Shown here: positions 60,856-64,000 of the stretch, piece by piece
Layout: each line of letters opens with the position of its first letter
How positions within the stretch are numbered: the first letter of the stretch is position 1
NCBI RefSeq assembly: GCF_001625215.2
Contig: NC_030382.2
Coordinates: 48,201,364-48,265,363 of the forward strand
Length of the DNA: 64,000 bases
Direction of reading: 5' to 3'
From: Daucus carota subsp. sativus
Taxonomy: Eukaryota; Streptophyta; Magnoliopsida; Apiales; Apiaceae
Position numbers and translations under genes: made by a program
Notes under the pieces: model-generated
Told to the model about the DNA's origin: nothing
What the model saw: only the letters and a program-made list of their open reading frames with translations
Databases searched by the model: none

Positions 60856-61102
60856 GAGGCCGTTTGGATGAGATTAAAATAAGTGTTTTTTGCTTAAAAT
60901 AAAAAAGTAAAGTGGAAGTCAGAAGCAAGTTAAGACTTATAAATGACTAAACTGTTTGAGAAATAAGCAGAAGTCCTGAAACAAAAGCTAGTAATCTTAA
61001 CTTCTTTTAAGCGCTTCTTGATTTTTTTACACAAACGGTACAAATAAATATTTATAACTTATAAACCCAGAAGTCGACTTATAACGCCCTGCCAAACACC
61101 AC
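60856..61102. mobile_element. MITE, ACACAAACGGTAC family
   Basis: Begins GAGGCCGTTTGG and ends GCCAAACACCACC, with 'agtgttttttgcttaaaata' and ACACAAACGGTAC as in the 2.87-kb copy. About 247 bp, non-coding. Confidence 0.7.
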
Positions 61103-61742
61103 CTATACCTCTTGTATGTTCAATATTATGATGAATGCACCATGAACCAGATTCATATATATTTTAACTTTTTGATTAAAAATTTATATCTTTTCAAACT
61201 CGAATCCAATTATGATTTCTCTTATGCCATTTTTATTTTTGGAATTTATCGTAATTAGGAATATAAATTTGCTCTCGTTACTTTGCTCATCGGTGTCCTT
61301 TACAAAGACAAAAGTTTTTTCTTTAAATAAAAGTGTTAATCAATAAAAAAACATACCACATTTACCCTAATAATTGAGTCAAACAATAAATTATAATCAC
61401 TTGTTCTCATGAAAAGACAATTAAATAATATTTTGGAGATAATATACATACAAATACAAGTATCCACTTTACATATTCGTTGAATTATTGGTATATTCTC
61501 CATTATGTCCGGTAGAGCTATCGTTCGAGTTATTGATCAGAATTACGATTTCATGCAAAATTTCATCATCAAATCAAGACCCGCTTATAATCAAAAAGTG
61601 AAAATAAACTTCTCACAAGCAGAGAAAACAACTTGAAAAATAAAAGTTTAAAATTGAAATACAAACAAACTAAATACAAATGAAAACAGAGGCAGCTATT
61701 TCAAAAAAAGAAAAAATAGAAAGACAGAAAAAATTTAAAGTA

Positions 61743-61992
61743 CTCCCTCCGTCCCATTTTAGTTGTCACCTTTTATATTGTGCCAGTCAAATTGACCAAA
61801 ATTTGACTGAAATTTATTAATATTTTATCAATTGAAAAAAAAAATATCACCAGAAGCAACTTTTAATCTACTTTAAGATGTGATTTTCAGTTTTTTAAAA
61901 TAACGAAAGAATAACTTATAATCTTTGGTCAAAAGTTAGTCAATTTAACCCACAAAAATAGAAATATGACAACTAGAATGGGACGGAGGGGG
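61743..61992. mobile_element. Stowaway MITE
   Basis: Inverted ends CTCCCTCCGTCCCATTTTAG and CTAGAATGGGACGGAGGGG, with TA on both sides. 250 bp, non-coding. Confidence 0.92.
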
Positions 61993-62495
61993 TATCCTTT
62001 AGATTTTTCGGGAAACTTTATCCGAAATGAGATGCCGAAGAGGTTTTTAGCTGAGAAGTTACTAAGAACGGTAGAAAGTTCACAGCAGGGATTGACAGGG
62101 AACCTAGGAAATTAATACTATTGTCCTAGCTAGTTCATGCTATTCATTAGTTACACTTTGCATTGTTGAATGGTGTACGGGGACTGACCTGATCTTCTTC
62201 AAATTTTAGCTGTTACTAGAGTCGATTTCAAGTCCTCGGCCAAACTATATGGACACATTTGTTGTACATATATGTTTCATTGAATTGCAGGTAATATTTG
62301 TCAACGCACAAATTTAATTCAAGACGGTTTGTATATCTGCCTCGGATAGCCCCAGTTGTTAAACACTCAACATGGCCGATAGCTGGTCAAGGCATGAATG
62401 ACCAAACATGTACTACTTGAATTTAGGGAAAATATATTTTTTCGCTATCCAATTTATTGCGTATTTAAAAACTTACCACTAAACTATAACACTTA

Positions 62496-63087
62496 GGTCC
62501 CATTTGTTAATGGGTGGATGAGCCAAATACATCTGGACGACAAAAATGTTGGTTATCCAGATTGTTTGTTTACTTTGTAACTAGCTGGACGAGAACAAAA
62601 TGTAGCTGGACGATGGAGGCTATAAAATATGACTGAATGGTTCAGATATCAACCTTCTGCTAATTTATCACATATTCGTTTTGATATAATATAAGTTTAA
62701 CATATAATTTATGACATCAGAATATATTTATGATTGTAGAATTAATAGTATATATAATTAATTTTTATTAACGAGATTTGAATCTTATACTTGATAATAA
62801 TCAATATTCTAATGCATATTTTCGTTATTATATTGAAAATTGGTATTTTATATTTTCTTTTTGCTAAATAATTTTTATTTTATATTCTTTCAAGCTAAAT
62901 TAATGAAATTATCAATTATAAGTTTTTGCCATTTAATTACAATATTTATGAAATAAGCTTAATTTAAAAAATTTAGTCATTCAGATCTCAATTTAACAAA
63001 TGATCCAATTTGAACTCATCCAGAACTATACTCATTCAGAATTTTCATTCATTCAGAAAATATGATTCAGATTTAACAAATGACCCC
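62496..63087. mobile_element. Tourist-like (PIF/Harbinger) MITE
   Basis: Ends GGTCCCATTTGTTAA and TTAACAAATGACCCC, flanked by TTA at 62493-62495 and 63088-63090. It is 592 bp and non-coding. Its borders are confirmed by the empty site in the neighbouring repeat unit. Confidence 0.9.
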
Positions 63088-63090
63088 TTA

Positions 63091-63323
63091 GCCTCTCTGT
63101 TCCTAAATAATAGTCGCTTTGATTTTTTGCACGTATTTTGAGGTGCAATAAAAACGTATTTATACACGTTATTTTTTAAATTTTCTTTTTTTGAATAAAA
63201 ATATAGATGTCAAACTTTTATTCAGAAAAAAAATTTGAAAAATAATACGTAGAAATATATTTTTTGTACACCTCAAATTACGTGCACAAAGTCAAAGCGA
63301 CAAATATTTAGGAACGGATGGAG
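63091..63323. mobile_element. Stowaway MITE next to the Tourist-like MITE
   Basis: Ends GCCTCTCTGTTCCTAAATAA and TATTTAGGAACGGATGGAG with TA outside (63089-63090 and 63324-63325). It sits in the TTA target copy left by the neighbouring Tourist-like element. Confidence 0.9.
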
Positions 63324-63367
63324 TAATAACAAAACCTAACGTTAGTGACCGACCAAACATGTACTTG

Positions 63368-63580
63368 AATTTAGGGAAAATAGATTTTTTCGCCACCCAA
63401 CTTATTGCGTATTTAGAAACTTACCACTAAATTATAACGTTTAATAACAAAACTTAACATTAGTGACGTAAAAAAATACAAACCTAACATTAGTGACAAA
63501 AAAGAAAGAAATTATAGTTTAATGATAACTTTCAAAATACACAATAAGGTGAGTGGCGAAAAAATTTAATTTCCATTTAA
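63368..63580. repeat. palindromic element, ~70-bp arms
   Basis: 'attttttcgccacccaactt' at 63383 onward pairs with 'aaggtgagtggcgaaaaaat' at about 63547-63566, and the pairing continues through 'gtatttagaaacttaccacta'. This looks like a small MITE that includes unit 2 of the tandem repeat. Confidence 0.6.
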
Positions 63581-63726
63581 ATTTATACGGATTTAAATCT
63601 GGAAATGAGAGTGTGAATTAGGAAAACATGCAAATAGCAATCGATTCATGTTTTCGACAATTCGACAAGAAAGGGGGAAATATCGGTAACACACTGGAGT
63701 ACGAAAAGAAACGTTGAAGAAATTAA

Positions 63727-63905
63727 ATGGGTGGATTATTAGCATTGACAGAAGTAGTTGGAAGACAGGGAGATGGGATTTGTAAGAAGACAGGCTGTGA
63801 AGATGGGCCTGGTGCCTCCCAGACCTGCGTGCGTTTCTTCATTTCTAAGAAAACACCAACTTTCGAGGGCCCACGTACTGCCCTATCCTCATCAACATCT
63901 AAACT
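63727..63905. other. GC-richer patch with TGGGCC motifs, possible promoter
   Basis: Composition rises above the surrounding AT-rich DNA, and both strands have short open frames (61 and 85 codons) that resemble no family I know. TGGGCC occurs at 63804-63809 and GGGCCCA at 63867-63873. These match TCP-type site II elements of plant promoters. A gene edge beyond the window is possible but not shown. Confidence 0.3.
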
Positions 63906-63961
63906 AATTTGAGTATAATTTTTTTTATTATTAATAGGAGCAAAGCAACTCTTATTTACTA

Positions 63962-64000
63962 CTCCCTCCGTCCCCCTCAATTGTTTACATTGGAGGGGGA
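63962..64000. mobile_element. Stowaway MITE, left end, cut by window edge
   Basis: CTCCCTCCGTCCCCCTCAAT preceded by TA, then 'tgtttacattggaggggga'. It closely matches the inverse of the terminus at 36.69-36.73 kb. The rest lies beyond the window. Confidence 0.8.

Larger units (their letters stand above)
62401..63468. repeat. tandem ~120-bp repeat, first unit split by two MITEs
   Basis: Unit 1 is 62401-62495 joined to 63326-63350; unit 2 is 63352-63468. Both start ACCAAACATGTACT and end TTAGTGACC/G. At the insertion point unit 1 reads 'ataacacTTA/ataac' and unit 2 'ataacgtTTAataac', so unit 2 preserves the empty site. Confidence 0.88.

Noticed and set aside
63745..63754. TTGACAGAAG, the first ten bases of miR157
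   Set aside because: The following bases do not match the miRNA and I see no hairpin partner.

Overview
This 64-kb window is AT-rich nuclear DNA from a flowering plant, almost certainly a eudicot. The signs are protein genes split by short AT-rich introns, gene families found only in plants (BRUTUS, CYP98A, ARG1), and dense Stowaway, Tourist and hAT-type miniature transposons between and inside genes. Family wording and the heavy Stowaway load suggest an asterid, perhaps Apiaceae, but this is a guess.

Six genes could be modelled exon by exon, each with a continuous frame across all splice junctions. They are (1) an ARG1-type DnaJ protein, minus strand, 11,820-18,434; (2) the iron-responsive E3 ligase BRUTUS, minus, 20,811-29,053; (3) a LACTB2-like metallo-beta-lactamase-fold protein, plus, 36,950-43,726; (4) a Core-2/I-branching (GT14/DUF266) glycosyltransferase, plus, 48,613-50,379; (5) CYP98A, the p-coumaroyl shikimate/quinate 3'-hydroxylase of lignin and chlorogenate synthesis, minus, 50,827-52,926; (6) a PP2C phosphatase like Arabidopsis PP2C 15, minus, 55,097-59,108. 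They do not form a pathway. BRUTUS and the MBL gene are divergent across 7.9 kb; the GT14 and CYP98A genes converge with only 447 bp between stop codons.

Layout: 1-11.8 kb is gene-free, with a Helitron 3' end, a 300-bp tandem duplication, two Stowaways and a TA-flanked element. 11.8-29.1 kb holds ARG1 and BRUTUS. 29.1-36.9 kb is a MITE field that includes a multi-level nest at 34.75-36.73 kb. 36.9-43.7 kb is the MBL gene. 43.7-48.4 kb is repeats: a complete 1.13-kb Helitron carrying a hAT MITE, then a row of elements separated by (TA)n tracts. 48.6-59.1 kb holds GT14, CYP98A and PP2C with self-nested Tourist-like MITEs between the last two. 59.1-64 kb is gene-free apart from a possible promoter patch at the edge, and contains a clear nested insertion whose uninterrupted paralogue lies next to it.

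No CRISPR, rRNA, tRNA or viral gene was recognised. I did not find a clearly new biochemical system. The most unusual signals are the nested and TA-targeted transposon architecture, GC-AG introns in the PP2C gene, and a cluster of MYB-type motifs upstream of CYP98A.
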